Notes: generated by a model not told the origin, from the letters alone. Counted from the first letter of the stretch, positions 54,011 to 62,534 are shown. The stretch is DNA of 64,000 nt from Stenotrophomonas sepilia (GCF_003244875.1 NZ_LXXZ01000049.1:1-64000), one strand, 5' to 3'. Translations and numbers: made by a program.

Positions 54011-56794
54011 CTAGGCTTCCACGTTGTGCTGGCCCCAGCGGCCAATGAATGTATTGATCCGTTCCTCGACGGCGCTTTCGATGGTCTTCAGCCGAAGTAT
54101 CGGGATGTCTACCTTAGCGAGGATCGAGTCTTTGAGCGCATCCCGTGACTTTTGATCGGGCCTGTCATGGAAGCCGCCGTCGACTTCGATGACACCGATG
54201 GGCTTCTTTCCTACCTTGAGGTAGACCACGAAGTCGCAGGTTGAGCGCTTCATGAAGCCACTCTCGCGCTCCGACCACACCGTACTGTCAGGGCTACAGA
54301 TCTGGTTCAACCGGACTTGCGAGCGTGCCACCATACGTTGATGTGCTGGGGTAGATAGTGCCTGTCGAAGCAATTGGGCTACGATCTGCTCGGAACGGTA
54401 GCGTGAGTCGCTTGCGCGAAGCCGTTGATTCAGTCGGTCCAAGGACCGGTCATACTCGCCGTAAAGCAGATCGAACGCCGAGACCACCGGGGCGCGTATC
54501 AGGTGGTGTTGATGCGCATAGTAAGTAATATGGCGGATCAGCGCCGCGATGTGACCGTTGCCGTTTGCGAATACATCATCGCCGGTTACCAACGTGAAGC
54601 GCCGCTTGGCCCTTGACACGGCAACATTGACCATGCGTGGGTCATCTACGAATGCGAGCCGTTCTGGCTCCTGGTTGTATCGTTTCTTGTCCAGTACTGT
54701 GGAAAGAATTATTTCGTCGCACTCCCTGCCTTGAAACTTGTGAATCGTGTCCTTCGCGAAATCTGCGGGGAGCTTAGTTTCCGACAATGAAATCTGTGCA
54801 CGGTATGGAGCGATGAAGCCCCGGCCTTCGGCATCAATGCCAACTGGATCGCCGTCGCCTTCGATGATTTCTTTAAGAGAATCCAGCTCGCGCAGGTTTG
54901 CGTTCTCACGTGCGTGGTTGCCCTTCGCTGTGACCACGAGCCGAAGTGGGGCGTCTCCTGAATCCTCGCCCATGGGAACAAGTGCGCCGTTGTAGAACTG
55001 CTGGTTGCAGAACTGGATAATTCTAGGATGGCAGCGGTAGTGTTCTTTCAACAGGGTTCGCGGGAGATCCTTCCCGAATACCGCGATGCAGGAATCCAAC
55101 AGGCTGAAGCGCTCGCAATCATAGGCGTCGGAAGGTGCCGGTACTCCAATTTTTACCGGTATGTGTGCCAGCTGCCGACTGTCGCCGACTACGACAAGAT
55201 TTCTCGCGCAGCCCAATGCAAGAATGCCAGGTACGATGTCCTGTAGGGACGCCTCGTCGATGATCATGTAGTCGAGGATCGCGCCAGGCGCGATCGAGTT
55301 GACGATCGAATGCGTGCCACTGCATATGATTGGAAAGTGCTGCACGAACGCGTCGAATTTTGTGCGGTAGTCCTGGGCGCCGAAGTTGGCCGAGGGTGGT
55401 GCATTTTGGTGAAGATGCTTTTTCAGATGATCCATCGAGGCGGCTCTCAATGAATTTAGTAAGGCATCAAAACTTGCGCTCTCCAGCCGCGCACGACAGG
55501 CGCGCAGCTCGGCCTGTTTTTCCAGTATTGCGGTTTCGTAGTAATGCATCTGCAATGAGAGGAAGGCCGACAGGCGATCATCCATTGACGCGAATGGAGC
55601 AGTGCGGAATATCCTGAAGCTCAGGATCAGGTCGACTCTATCTCTCAGGCGTATGCGCCGTTCCCCTAGATGGTTCAGGTAGGCCATCAAGTCCGTTGCT
55701 CTGCTTGGAGTCAGTTTGTACTTGTCCAGAGCCACGTCTGCCGGTAGTCTGCTGCTCTCCTGCCATTGCTTCAGGTAACGCTGCTCCACGACAAGCTCAT
55801 CCAGATCGGCCTGCAATCTTGCACTTTCGTTCTTGTCGTGAAGGTGTTGTTTCACACGCTCCAGCAAGGCGTGGACTTCCCGAAGGGGCAGGGAGTTGGG
55901 CGGTTCCGATGTGGGCCTCGCGGGGAGTGCGTTGAAGAAGTCTTTCCTGTTGTCCCGATTGCCAAGTTTCGCAACCAGATGGCCGAGTCCGCTCTTCTCC
56001 AGCTTGGTATAGACGTTTTCTACGGCTGAGTTCGTGTTGGAGACCACTGCGGCATTCTGGCCTCGTAGCAGTAAGTTGGCCAGAATGTTGAGAATGGTCT
56101 GGGTCTTTCCGGTTCCTGGCGGGCCTTCAATCACGCTTATCTGAGCACGAAACGCATTCTCAACCGCTGCGAGCTGGCTTTCGTTCACTCCGAAGGGATA
56201 GATCAGGCCTTGATCAACGCGCTGAACGCTGTTGCGTGCCGTGCAGTATGCGTGTAATGCCGTTTCAGGGCTGCTGGAAAGCGCCTCCAGCTGCCGCACG
56301 ATGTTTGCATCAATTCCGGCCTTGGATTCGGAGCGCTCCCGGCGCCTATTGGCGACTGCAGAGAAGTAGCGGAAGACTGCTTCTTCCTTCAATGACGTCG
56401 GTGTTGCGAGTACAAGTCCATCCATCTTGTAAACATAGGGTTTTTCTCGACCCGGATAGTGCACGACAGCGTAGCTCTCACCATAGATGACGGCCTTGGC
56501 GATGGACTTGACCATCGTGCTTCTCTTCTTCCTCAACAGCGTCTGGCCCAGAGTTCTGCTGGGAGATATCACGCAATCGTTGAGCGGATACGAGGCCGTC
56601 TTCCTTCCGTGGTAGGTGCACTTCAGCTGCAGTCCATGCTGGCTGTCGTGCCGGATCGACCACTGCTGGATGTCTGCGGTCCTGTCCACGCCGTGTATAT
56701 GGATAGAGGCCATACGTTCCTTGAATGCCTTGCGAACGACTGCGGATCGACCTTTTGTCGATAGCTCCATGTCGCTTTGTTTCGCGCCTGTCAT
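54011..56794 (-). CDS. SF1 helicase with C-terminal DUF2726-like nuclease domain
   Basis: A 927-residue protein. An N-terminal region of about 200 residues is unrecognised. The helicase part has Q-like GVNESQLAAVENAF, Walker A EGPPGTGKTQTIL (about 223-235), Walker B MIIDEASLQDI (about 507), LLKEHYRCHPRIIQF (about 588), GRECDEIILSTVLDKKR (about 690) and VNVAVSRAKRRFTLVTGDD (about 725), the Upf1/AAA_11-AAA_12 layout. The last 110 residues read CDFVVYLKVGKKPIGVIEVDGG ... RDALKDSILAKVDIPILRL, like DUF2726 or Vsr-type PD-(D/E)xK nucleases. Sampled lines are about 52-53% G+C, far below neighbours, which suggests transfer. A role in defence is inferred only. The start at 56794 lacks a clear ribosome-binding site; 56770 is possible. 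Confidence 0.85.
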   Translation of the reverse strand: MTGAKQSDMELSTKGRSAVVRKAFKERMASIHIHGVDRTADIQQWSIRHDSQHGLQLKCTYHGRKTASYPLNDCVISPSRTLGQTLLRKKRSTMVKSIAKAVIYGESYAVVHYPGREKPYVYKMDGLVLATPTSLKEEAVFRYFSAVANRRRERSESKAGIDANIVRQLEALSSSPETALHAYCTARNSVQRVDQGLIYPFGVNESQLAAVENAFRAQISVIEGPPGTGKTQTILNILANLLLRGQNAAVVSNTNSAVENVYTKLEKSGLGHLVAKLGNRDNRKDFFNALPARPTSEPPNSLPLREVHALLERVKQHLHDKNESARLQADLDELVVEQRYLKQWQESSRLPADVALDKYKLTPSRATDLMAYLNHLGERRIRLRDRVDLILSFRIFRTAPFASMDDRLSAFLSLQMHYYETAILEKQAELRACRARLESASFDALLNSLRAASMDHLKKHLHQNAPPSANFGAQDYRTKFDAFVQHFPIICSGTHSIVNSIAPGAILDYMIIDEASLQDIVPGILALGCARNLVVVGDSRQLAHIPVKIGVPAPSDAYDCERFSLLDSCIAVFGKDLPRTLLKEHYRCHPRIIQFCNQQFYNGALVPMGEDSGDAPLRLVVTAKGNHARENANLRELDSLKEIIEGDGDPVGIDAEGRGFIAPYRAQISLSETKLPADFAKDTIHKFQGRECDEIILSTVLDKKRYNQEPERLAFVDDPRMVNVAVSRAKRRFTLVTGDDVFANGNGHIAALIRHITYYAHQHHLIRAPVVSAFDLLYGEYDRSLDRLNQRLRASDSRYRSEQIVAQLLRQALSTPAHQRMVARSQVRLNQICSPDSTVWSERESGFMKRSTCDFVVYLKVGKKPIGVIEVDGGFHDRPDQKSRDALKDSILAKVDIPILRLKTIESAVEERINTFIGRWGQHNVEA

Positions 56795-56910
56795 TCATGG
56801 TGCCACGTTTTTCGCCAGAACTTTGCTCCAGGATTGGCACGCTGTTTCGATTGTCTTCTCAGAAGAGATGGTACTTGTGGTGGATTTTTGCGCGGCGGTT
56901 GTGTGTGGGC

Positions 56911-56940
56911 AAAAAAAACGGGCCCCTTGCGGGGCCCGTT
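56911..56940 (-). terminator. Rho-independent terminator of the Ax21-like gene
   Basis: On the minus strand AACGGGCCCC-GCAA-GGGGCCCGTT is followed by eight T. It ends the 57590-56970 transcript before the helicase gene. Confidence 0.88.
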
Positions 56941-56969
56941 CGATCGCACGACGAGGAGCGACCGTTGGA

Positions 56970-57590
56970 TCAGAAGCTGGCGCGGACGCCGGCCGAGTAC
57001 TGGGTGACGTCGCGGTAGCCGGAGATCTCGCCCACCAGGCCCCAGGTCTTGGTGAAGTTGATCTGGCCGCCAACAGTGCCGACCCAGGTGCCCTTGTAGT
57101 TGTTGCCGCCATCCATGTAGCCGGCCTTGACCCAGGCTTCGGTCATGCGCGACGGCTTGCCGCGGATGCCCATGGTGACGCGGCCCAGATTGGTGTGGTC
57201 CTTGCCGTGGTAACGCACACCGTCATAACGCAGGGTCGATTCGGCGTTCTGGCGCACCCAGGCGGCATCGGCGGTGAAGTCCAGGCGGTCGGTCCACGGC
57301 ATGTGGTAGCCGATACCCAGCTCCGGCTGGTTCAGTTCCAGCTTCAGCGAATCTTCGCCGTAGTGGCGGGTCTTGCTGGTGCGCGACCAGCCACCGAACA
57401 CGTAGACCTGCTCGGCCAGCGCGACCGAACCGCGCAGGTAGCCACCGTCGACCTTCGGGTCGTCCAGCAGGTTGTCGTCAACCTGGACCTGGGTCCAGCC
57501 GCCTTCAACGTAGGTGTAGCTCAGGGCCTCGGCCGAAGCCGAGAACGGGGCGGCGGCCAGCAGGGCGGCCACGATCAGGATCTTGCGCAT
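56970..57590 (-). CDS. Ax21-family outer-membrane beta-barrel protein
   Basis: A 206-residue exported protein with signal peptide MRKILIVAALLAAAPFSASA and mature start EALSYTYVEGGWTQVQVDDN, the Ax21-type opening. The alternating pattern of strands (YLRGSVALAEQVYVFGGWSR, LGIGYHMPWTDRLDFTADAA) and the terminal phenylalanine (YSAGVRASF) fit an eight-strand outer-membrane barrel. Ax21 was once proposed as a signal molecule; the supported reading is a small outer-membrane protein shed in vesicles. Whether this copy is the studied one or a paralogue cannot be told. Confidence 0.85.
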   Translation of the reverse strand: MRKILIVAALLAAAPFSASAEALSYTYVEGGWTQVQVDDNLLDDPKVDGGYLRGSVALAEQVYVFGGWSRTSKTRHYGEDSLKLELNQPELGIGYHMPWTDRLDFTADAAWVRQNAESTLRYDGVRYHGKDHTNLGRVTMGIRGKPSRMTEAWVKAGYMDGGNNYKGTWVGTVGGQINFTKTWGLVGEISGYRDVTQYSAGVRASF

Positions 57591-57730
57591 GGAAATTCCT
57601 GTGAGTTTCAGTCCATTGGCGGGCCTGCCCTCGCGGCTGCCCGTGGCGACCTCATGTCGTCCGCTGCGGATTTTAATGAAAGTTTTACAAAATGCGAGAG
57701 ACGGCCGTCACAGGCTGGCCAGACGTGGTC

Positions 57731-57769
57731 GGGGTCAGAGCCCTTTCCTGCGGAAAGGGATCCGACCCC
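57731..57769. repeat. GGGTCxGA hairpin, copy 4
   Basis: GGGGTCAGAGCCCTTTCC and GGAAAGGGATCCGACCCC pair over TGC, about 65 bases upstream of the FMN riboswitch. Confidence 0.7.
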
Positions 57770-57798
57770 GGGAATCCCACCCGTTCAGGCCGGGCTGG

Positions 57799-57804
57799 TA
57801 CACT
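57799..57804 (+). promoter_or_regulatory. Candidate -10 box for the riboswitch transcript
   Basis: TACACT is at the expected distance (about 30 bases) before the first riboswitch stem. No clear -35 element is visible. Confidence 0.35.
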
Positions 57805-57833
57805 GACCAGACCGGTTCGCCGGTACACAAACG

Positions 57834-57972
57834 TCTTCAGGGCGGGGTGCAATTCCCCACCGGCGGTAGGTGCGCAAGCACGAGCCCGCGAGCGCCCCGG
57901 CCCACGGCCGGGGGTCAGCAGATCCGGTCCAATGCCGGAGCCGACGGTCATAGTCCGGATGAAAGAAGACGG
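57834..57972 (+). promoter_or_regulatory. FMN riboswitch (RFN element)
   Basis: Conserved FMN-aptamer blocks appear in order: GTCTTCAGGGCGGGGTGCAA, CCCCACCGGCGGTA, GAGCCCGCGAGCG, GGTCAGCAGATCCGGT, CCAATGCCGGAGCCGACGGT and AGTCCGGATGAAAGAAGAC, the last closing with the first. It senses FMN and lowers expression of ribE and the genes after it. A hairpin GGTGC-CACAGGGC-TCTT-GCCCTG-CGTGCACC (57971-58000) follows and could be part of the expression platform, overlapping the region before the TTG start of ribE. Confidence 0.95.
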
Positions 57973-58048
57973 TGCCACAGGGCTCTTGCCCTGCGTGCAC
58001 CTGTTTGCCTTGCGGCGTTTTTCGCTCACTTTTCGCGGAGAACGTTAC

Positions 58049-58675
58049 TTGTTTACTGGAATCATCGAAGGCGTCGGCCGTCTGGCCGCACGTGAATCCA
58101 TCGGCGGCGATGTCCGCTTCACCTTCAATGTCGGGAATCTGCCGTTCGACAACGTGCAGATGGGCGAGAGCATTGCCATCAACGGCGTCTGCCTCACTGT
58201 CATCGCATTCGACGCCCGCAGCTTCCAGGCTGATGCGTCCACCGAGACTCTGGGCCTGACCACGCTGGGCCAGCTGGGCGAGGGTGCGGTCATCAACCTG
58301 GAGCGCGCCATGCGCCCGACCGACCGCCTCGGCGGCCATCTGGTCAGCGGCCACGTCGACGGCCTCGGCCAGGTGTTGTCCATCCACGAAGATGCACGTG
58401 CCCAGCGCTGGCGCTTCGCCGCGCCGGCCTCGCTGCGCCGCTACATCGCCAGGAAGGGTTCGATCTGCGTGGACGGCGTCAGCCTCACCGTCAACGAAGT
58501 GGACGATGAAGGCTTTGAAGTCGCCCTCATTCCGCACACCGTGGCCAACACCGCCTTCTCCGCCACCGGCGTGGGCAGTGCAGTCAATCTGGAAATCGAT
58601 CTGGTCGCCCGTTATGTGGAGCGCCTGATCAGTGTGCCGACCAACGGTCAGCACCCACACGGAGATGCCGCATGA
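58049..58675 (+). CDS. ribE: Riboflavin synthase alpha subunit
   Basis: Forms riboflavin from two molecules of 6,7-dimethyl-8-ribityllumazine. TTG 58049 is chosen because it yields the invariant N-terminus MFTGIIEGVGRL, with GGAG eight bases upstream; the ATG-started frame from 57692 passes through the riboswitch and is false. The 208-residue protein has two lumazine-binding repeats, with MGESIAINGVCLTVI and GSICVDGVSLTVNEV, plus GHLVSGHVDGLG. The stop overlaps the next start (ATGA). Confidence 0.96.
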   Translation: MFTGIIEGVGRLAARESIGGDVRFTFNVGNLPFDNVQMGESIAINGVCLTVIAFDARSFQADASTETLGLTTLGQLGEGAVINLERAMRPTDRLGGHLVSGHVDGLGQVLSIHEDARAQRWRFAAPASLRRYIARKGSICVDGVSLTVNEVDDEGFEVALIPHTVANTAFSATGVGSAVNLEIDLVARYVERLISVPTNGQHPHGDAA

Positions 58676-59772
58676 ATTTCGCCCCGATTCCGGAAATCCT
58701 GGAAGACATCCGCCAGGGCCGCATGGTGGTCATCGTCGATGACGAAGACCGCGAGAACGAAGGCGACCTGATCATGGCCGCCGAACTGGTCAAGCCGTCG
58801 GACATCAACTTCATGGTCACCCACGGCCGTGGCCTGGTGTGCCTGCCGCTGACCCGCACCCGCGCCGCCGACCTCGGCCTGGCGCCGATGGTGCAGGCCA
58901 ATACCGCGCAGTTCCAGACCAACTTCACGGTCAGCATCGAGGCCGCCGAGGGCGTTACCACCGGCATCTCGGCCCACGACCGCGCCCACACCATCCGCAC
59001 CGCGGTGAAGCCCAACGCCAAGCCGTCGGACCTGCACCAGCCGGGCCACATCTTCCCGCTGATCGCCCAGCCGGGCGGCGTGCTGACCCGCGCCGGCCAC
59101 ACCGAAGCCGGCGTCGACCTGGCCATGCTGGCTGGGCTGGAACCGGCCGGCGTGCTGGTGGAAATCCTGAACCCGGATGGCAGCATGGCGCGCCGCCCGG
59201 AGCTGGAAGTGTTCGCGCGCGAGCACGGCCTGAAGATGGGCTCCATCGCCGACCTGATCGCCTACCGCCTGGCCACCGAAAAGACTGTTGAACGCGTGGA
59301 CGAGCGCGACATCGACACCGAATTCGGCCCGTTCAAGCTGGTGACCTACCGCGACCGCATCGCCCACGACCTGCATTTCGCGCTGGTCCGGGGTGCCCCG
59401 GATGCGGAGACCCCGACTTTGGTGCGCGTGCAGGTGGAAAACCCGCTGGCCGACCTGCTGCATTGGCGCCGTGACGACTTCGGCGTGGCCGCCACCGACG
59501 CCCTGCGGGCGATCGATGCCGAGGGCGCTGGCGTGATGGTGGTGCTGTCGGCCCCGCGCGATGGCGAAGCCCTGCTGGCCCGCCTGCGCCAGCAGCCGGT
59601 GCCGGTGGTGCCGGGCAAGGATAAGGACGTGGGCCAGTGGCGCCGCAACGGTGCCGGCGCACAGATCCTGTCCGACCTGGGCCTGGGCAAGCTGCGCGTA
59701 CTGGGCACCCCGCGCCGCCAGATCGGCTTGGCCGGGTACGGCCTGGAAGTGGTGGAGACGGTGACCCTGTAA
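58672..59772 (+). CDS. ribB: 3,4-dihydroxy-2-butanone-4-phosphate synthase with degenerate GTP cyclohydrolase II domain
   Basis: Makes the four-carbon unit of the lumazine ring from ribulose 5-phosphate. It has 366 residues. The N-terminal domain is intact: VVIVDDEDRENEGDLIMAAE, THGRGLVCLPLT, HDRAHTIRTAV and RAGHTEAGVDLAMLAG. The C-terminal 160 residues align with GTP cyclohydrolase II, but the zinc site CX10CXC is absent (VRVQVENPLADLLHWRRDDF). This is the RibBX architecture rather than a true RibBA, so a separate ribA should exist elsewhere. Confidence 0.94.
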   Translation: MNFAPIPEILEDIRQGRMVVIVDDEDRENEGDLIMAAELVKPSDINFMVTHGRGLVCLPLTRTRAADLGLAPMVQANTAQFQTNFTVSIEAAEGVTTGISAHDRAHTIRTAVKPNAKPSDLHQPGHIFPLIAQPGGVLTRAGHTEAGVDLAMLAGLEPAGVLVEILNPDGSMARRPELEVFAREHGLKMGSIADLIAYRLATEKTVERVDERDIDTEFGPFKLVTYRDRIAHDLHFALVRGAPDAETPTLVRVQVENPLADLLHWRRDDFGVAATDALRAIDAEGAGVMVVLSAPRDGEALLARLRQQPVPVVPGKDKDVGQWRRNGAGAQILSDLGLGKLRVLGTPRRQIGLAGYGLEVVETVTL

Positions 59773-59775
59773 TGA

Positions 59776-59864
59776 GTAGTGCCGGCCGCTGGTCGGCAAC
59801 CGCATCCCCGGGATTGCCGGCCAGCGGCCGGCACTACCGGTGGGGGCCGACCCTTGGTCGGCAC
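59776..59864. repeat. Inverted SMAG pair plus a third hairpin
   Basis: GTAGTGCCGGCCGCTGGTCG (59776-59798) and its inverted partner ending CTAC (59815-59837) face each other, and a GGGGGCCGACC-CTT-GGTCGGCAC hairpin follows (59840-59864). They lie between ribB and ribH. Confidence 0.8.
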
Positions 59865-59907
59865 ACCCTGCAGGCCCCCGCCAGCCACGGCCGGGGCCCA
59901 TCCACGC

Positions 59908-59913
59908 TAGAAT
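59908..59913 (+). promoter_or_regulatory. Candidate -10 box for ribH
   Basis: TAGAAT stands 31 bases before the ribH ATG. The -35 region is not recognisable, so read-through from the rib operon may be the main source. Confidence 0.3.
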
Positions 59914-59943
59914 TACCCCCTTATCGAGTCCCCCAAGCCGCAT

Positions 59944-60411
59944 ATGAGCCACTACGAAGGCGATCTTCGCACTCCCGAGTCGGCGCGCTTCGCCATCCTG
60001 GCCAGCCGCTGGAACGCCCGCATCACCGACGCGCTGGTCGCAGGCGCCCGCCTGAGTCTGGCCGGCAACGGCATCACCGAAGCCAACATCGACGTGATCC
60101 GCGTGCCGGGTGCCTGGGAACTGCCGCTGGTGGCTGCACGCCTGGCCGCCGCGCATGAACACGCCGCCATCCTCACCCTGGGCTGCGTGATCCGTGGCGA
60201 CACCCGCCACTACGAACACGTGGCCGACCGCTGTGCCGAAGGCCTGATGCGCGTGCAGCTGGATTTCGGCGTGCCGGTGCTGAACGGCGTGCTGGCGGTG
60301 GAACGCGTTGAAGACGCCGAGGCCCGCGCAGGCGGCAGCCACGGCAACAAGGGCGAGGAAGTCGCACTCGCCGCATTGGAAATGGTCAATCTTCTGGAGC
60401 AGCTGCCATGA
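59944..60411 (+). CDS. ribH: 6,7-Dimethyl-8-ribityllumazine synthase
   Basis: Condenses the ribitylamino-uracil and dihydroxybutanone phosphate, the step before riboflavin synthase. It has 155 residues in the usual icosahedral or pentameric fold: [57 protein letters not shown] (His in the catalytic region), and [21 protein letters not shown]. The stop overlaps the nusB start by four bases. Confidence 0.96.
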   Translation: MSHYEGDLRTPESARFAILASRWNARITDALVAGARLSLAGNGITEANIDVIRVPGAWELPLVAARLAAAHEHAAILTLGCVIRGDTRHYEHVADRCAEGLMRVQLDFGVPVLNGVLAVERVEDAEARAGGSHGNKGEEVALAALEMVNLLEQLP

Positions 60412-60887
60412 ACAAGAACACCCAGGGCAAGCCCTCCGGTAAACCCGTCCGCCGCGATGGCGTGGATCCCGTGCTGCGCTCGCGTGCGCGCCGTCGTGCT
60501 GTGCAGGCCATCTACGCCTGGCAGATTTCCGGCGGCAACGCGCAGTCGCTGATCGCCCAGTTCGCCCACGAGCAGGCCCGCGAAATCGCCGACCTGGCCT
60601 ACTTCGAGGCGCTGGTGCACGGCGTGCTCGACAACCGTCGCGACATCGACGAAGCGCTCGGCCCGTACCTGGACCGTGGCATCGAGGAAGTGGACGCGAT
60701 CGAACGCGCCGTGCTGCGCTTGGCCGCCTACGAACTGCGCTACCGCTTGGACGTGCCGTACCGCGTGGTGATCAACGAGGCCATCGAATCGGCCAAGCGC
60801 TTCGGTTCCGAACATGGCCATACCTACGTCAACGGCGTGCTGGATCGTGCCGCCGTGGAATGGCGCAAGGTCGAATCGGGTCACTGA
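60408..60887 (+). CDS. nusB: Transcription antitermination factor NusB
   Basis: All-helical RNA-binding partner of S10 in antitermination of rRNA transcripts. It has 159 residues. The pattern [85 protein letters not shown] is typical. The ribH-nusB-thiL order is conserved in proteobacteria. Confidence 0.96.
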   Translation: MNKNTQGKPSGKPVRRDGVDPVLRSRARRRAVQAIYAWQISGGNAQSLIAQFAHEQAREIADLAYFEALVHGVLDNRRDIDEALGPYLDRGIEEVDAIERAVLRLAAYELRYRLDVPYRVVINEAIESAKRFGSEHGHTYVNGVLDRAAVEWRKVESGH

Positions 60888-60897
60888 CCCACCTGTG

Positions 60898-60962
60898 GTA
60901 GTGCCGGCCGCTGGCCGGCAGCTGCAGGGATCCTGAGGTTGCCGGCCAGCGGCCGGCACTAC
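60898..60962. repeat. Inverted SMAG pair
   Basis: GTAGTGCCGGCCGCTGGCCG and its reverse-complement partner ending CTAC are separated by about 20 bases. The whole 65-base stretch can fold as one large stem or as two separate hairpins between nusB and thiL. Confidence 0.85.
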
Positions 60963-61007
60963 CGCCCACCGCGCCCTGCGCGGCACGTACAACAGCGGGA
61001 ACGCTCC

Positions 61008-61970
61008 ATGTCCCTCGCCGAATTCGCCCTCATCGACCGCATCCGCGCCCGCACCCTCGAGCGCGACGACATCCTGCTCGGCATCGGTGACGACGCCGCG
61101 CTGCTGCAGCCGCGTGCCAACGAGCAACTGGTGGTCACCGCCGATACGCTCAACAGCGGCGTGCACTTCCCGGTGGAAACCCCGGCCTTCGACATCGGCT
61201 GGAAGACCCTGGCCGTCAACCTGTCAGACCTCGCCGCGATGGGCGCGCGCCCGGCGTGGTGCACGCTGGCGCTGTCGCTGCCGGAAGCGTCTGAAGACTG
61301 GATCGAGGCTTTTGCCGATGGCTTCTTCGCTCTGGCCGACCAGCACGACATCGCGCTGATCGGTGGTGACACCACGCGCGGCCCGCTCTCGCTGTCGGTC
61401 ACCGCGATGGGCCAAGTCGGGCGCGGCCAGGCCCTGCGGCGCGACCGCGCGCAGCTGGGTGATGACATCTGGGTGAGCGGCACGCTGGGCGACGCCGCCG
61501 GCGCGCTGCGCCTGTGGCAGCAGGGTGCACTGAGCATCGCCACCGCCACGTTGCTGGCCGACTACGAAAGCCTGCGCCTGCGCCTGCTGCGGCCGACGCC
61601 GCGCGTCACCCTCGGCCTGCGCCTGCGGGCCTTCGCGCACGCGGCGGTGGATGTATCCGACGGCCTGCTGGCCGACCTCGGTCATATCGCCACGCGCAGC
61701 AACGTGGCCGCGCATGTGGATGCCGATTCGCTGCCGATCTCGCACGCACTGCGTGAACTGCTCGGTCGTGAGGCCGCACGCGACTGCGCACTGCGCGGGG
61801 GCGACGACTACGAGCTGTGCTTCACCGCCGCCGCCGACCAGCGCGACGCGCTGCACTACCTGGCCGAATCGCTGGACGTGCCGCTCACCCGCATCGGCCG
61901 TATTGCCGAAGGGCAGGGCGTACACGTGGACGGCGAAGCCGCCGACGGCGGCTACCAGCACTTCGCGTAG
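61008..61970 (+). CDS. thiL: Thiamine-monophosphate kinase
   Basis: ATP-dependent conversion of thiamine monophosphate to the diphosphate cofactor. It has 320 residues with ILLGIGDDAALLQPRA, VTADTLNSGVHF, LAVNLSDLAAMGARPAWCTLALSL, LIGGDTTRGPLSLSVTAMG and AAVDVSDGLLADLGHIA, the AIRS/ThiL metal-binding Asp clusters. The start at 61008 gives MSLAEFALIDRIR; the frame upstream runs through repeats. Confidence 0.96.
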   Translation: MSLAEFALIDRIRARTLERDDILLGIGDDAALLQPRANEQLVVTADTLNSGVHFPVETPAFDIGWKTLAVNLSDLAAMGARPAWCTLALSLPEASEDWIEAFADGFFALADQHDIALIGGDTTRGPLSLSVTAMGQVGRGQALRRDRAQLGDDIWVSGTLGDAAGALRLWQQGALSIATATLLADYESLRLRLLRPTPRVTLGLRLRAFAHAAVDVSDGLLADLGHIATRSNVAAHVDADSLPISHALRELLGREAARDCALRGGDDYELCFTAAADQRDALHYLAESLDVPLTRIGRIAEGQGVHVDGEAADGGYQHFA

Positions 61971-62008
61971 CAGCAGCGGTACTGCCCTGCTGGGTCAACG
62001 TTCGGGGT

Positions 62009-62047
62009 GGGCTCAGATCCCTTTGCGCCGCAAAGGGATCTGACCCC
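62009..62047. repeat. GGGTCxGA hairpin, copy 5
   Basis: GGGCTCAGATCCCTTT and AAAGGGATCTGACCCC pair over GCGCCGC, about 40 bases after thiL. Confidence 0.72.
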
Positions 62048-62073
62048 AAGTGAAGCACATCGATGTTGCTCTG

Positions 62074-62149
62074 GTAGGTGCCAACCTTGGTTGGCACAGA
62101 GGTGTCAGCAGCCGGTGGCAACGCCGAGCCGACCAAGGTCGACACCTAC
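62074..62149. repeat. SMAG-type pair after thiL
   Basis: GTAGGTGCCAACC-TT-GGTTGGCAC (62074-62097) is followed by GCCGACC-AA-GGTCGAC-ACCTAC in the opposite orientation (62128-62149). The two units carry different arm sequences. Confidence 0.7.
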
Positions 62150-62162
62150 CAACGCGGGCTGG

Positions 62163-62534
62163 TTACACGTGTGGAACCGGCGCACCGAAGCGGTTGCCAC
62201 CCGGCGTGCCGGGCAGCAGCAGAAACACCAGCAGCACCAGGCTGACGAACGGCACGAACCCCAGCAACAACCACCAGCCCGAACGATCGGTATCGTGCAG
62301 GCGGCGGATGGTGGCCGCGATGGACGGCAACACGAATGCCAGCCACATCACTACGCCCAGGCCGGTGACGACCAGCGCCGGGCCCTGCGAACCGCTGTAG
62401 CCGGCATAGAAGCTCAGCAGATACAGCGGGATCGAAATGATCATGATGAACAACTGGAACCACCAGAATTCGCTGAGGCTTGCGCGGCCAGTGAACTGCG
62501 CATAGCGGGTGAGCGGAACCATCATCTTGTGCAT
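62163..62534 (-). CDS. DUF805-family inner-membrane protein
   Basis: A 123-residue membrane protein starting MHKMMVPLTRYAQFTGRASL, the DUF805 opening (xYxxFxGRASRxEFWWF: here FTGRASLSEFWWFQLF). Four hydrophobic segments follow, with the conserved RRLHDTDRSGWWLLL loop. The role of the family is unknown; it appears often near surface and stress genes. The start at 62534 is chosen over a longer frame to 62666 because it gives the family N-terminus. Confidence 0.88.
   Translation of the reverse strand: MHKMMVPLTRYAQFTGRASLSEFWWFQLFIMIISIPLYLLSFYAGYSGSQGPALVVTGLGVVMWLAFVLPSIAATIRRLHDTDRSGWWLLLGFVPFVSLVLLVFLLLPGTPGGNRFGAPVPHV

Noticed and set aside
54011..56940. Genomic island with integrase or attachment sites around the helicase gene
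   Set aside because: No integrase, tRNA gene or direct repeats were found at the edges; only composition suggests transfer.
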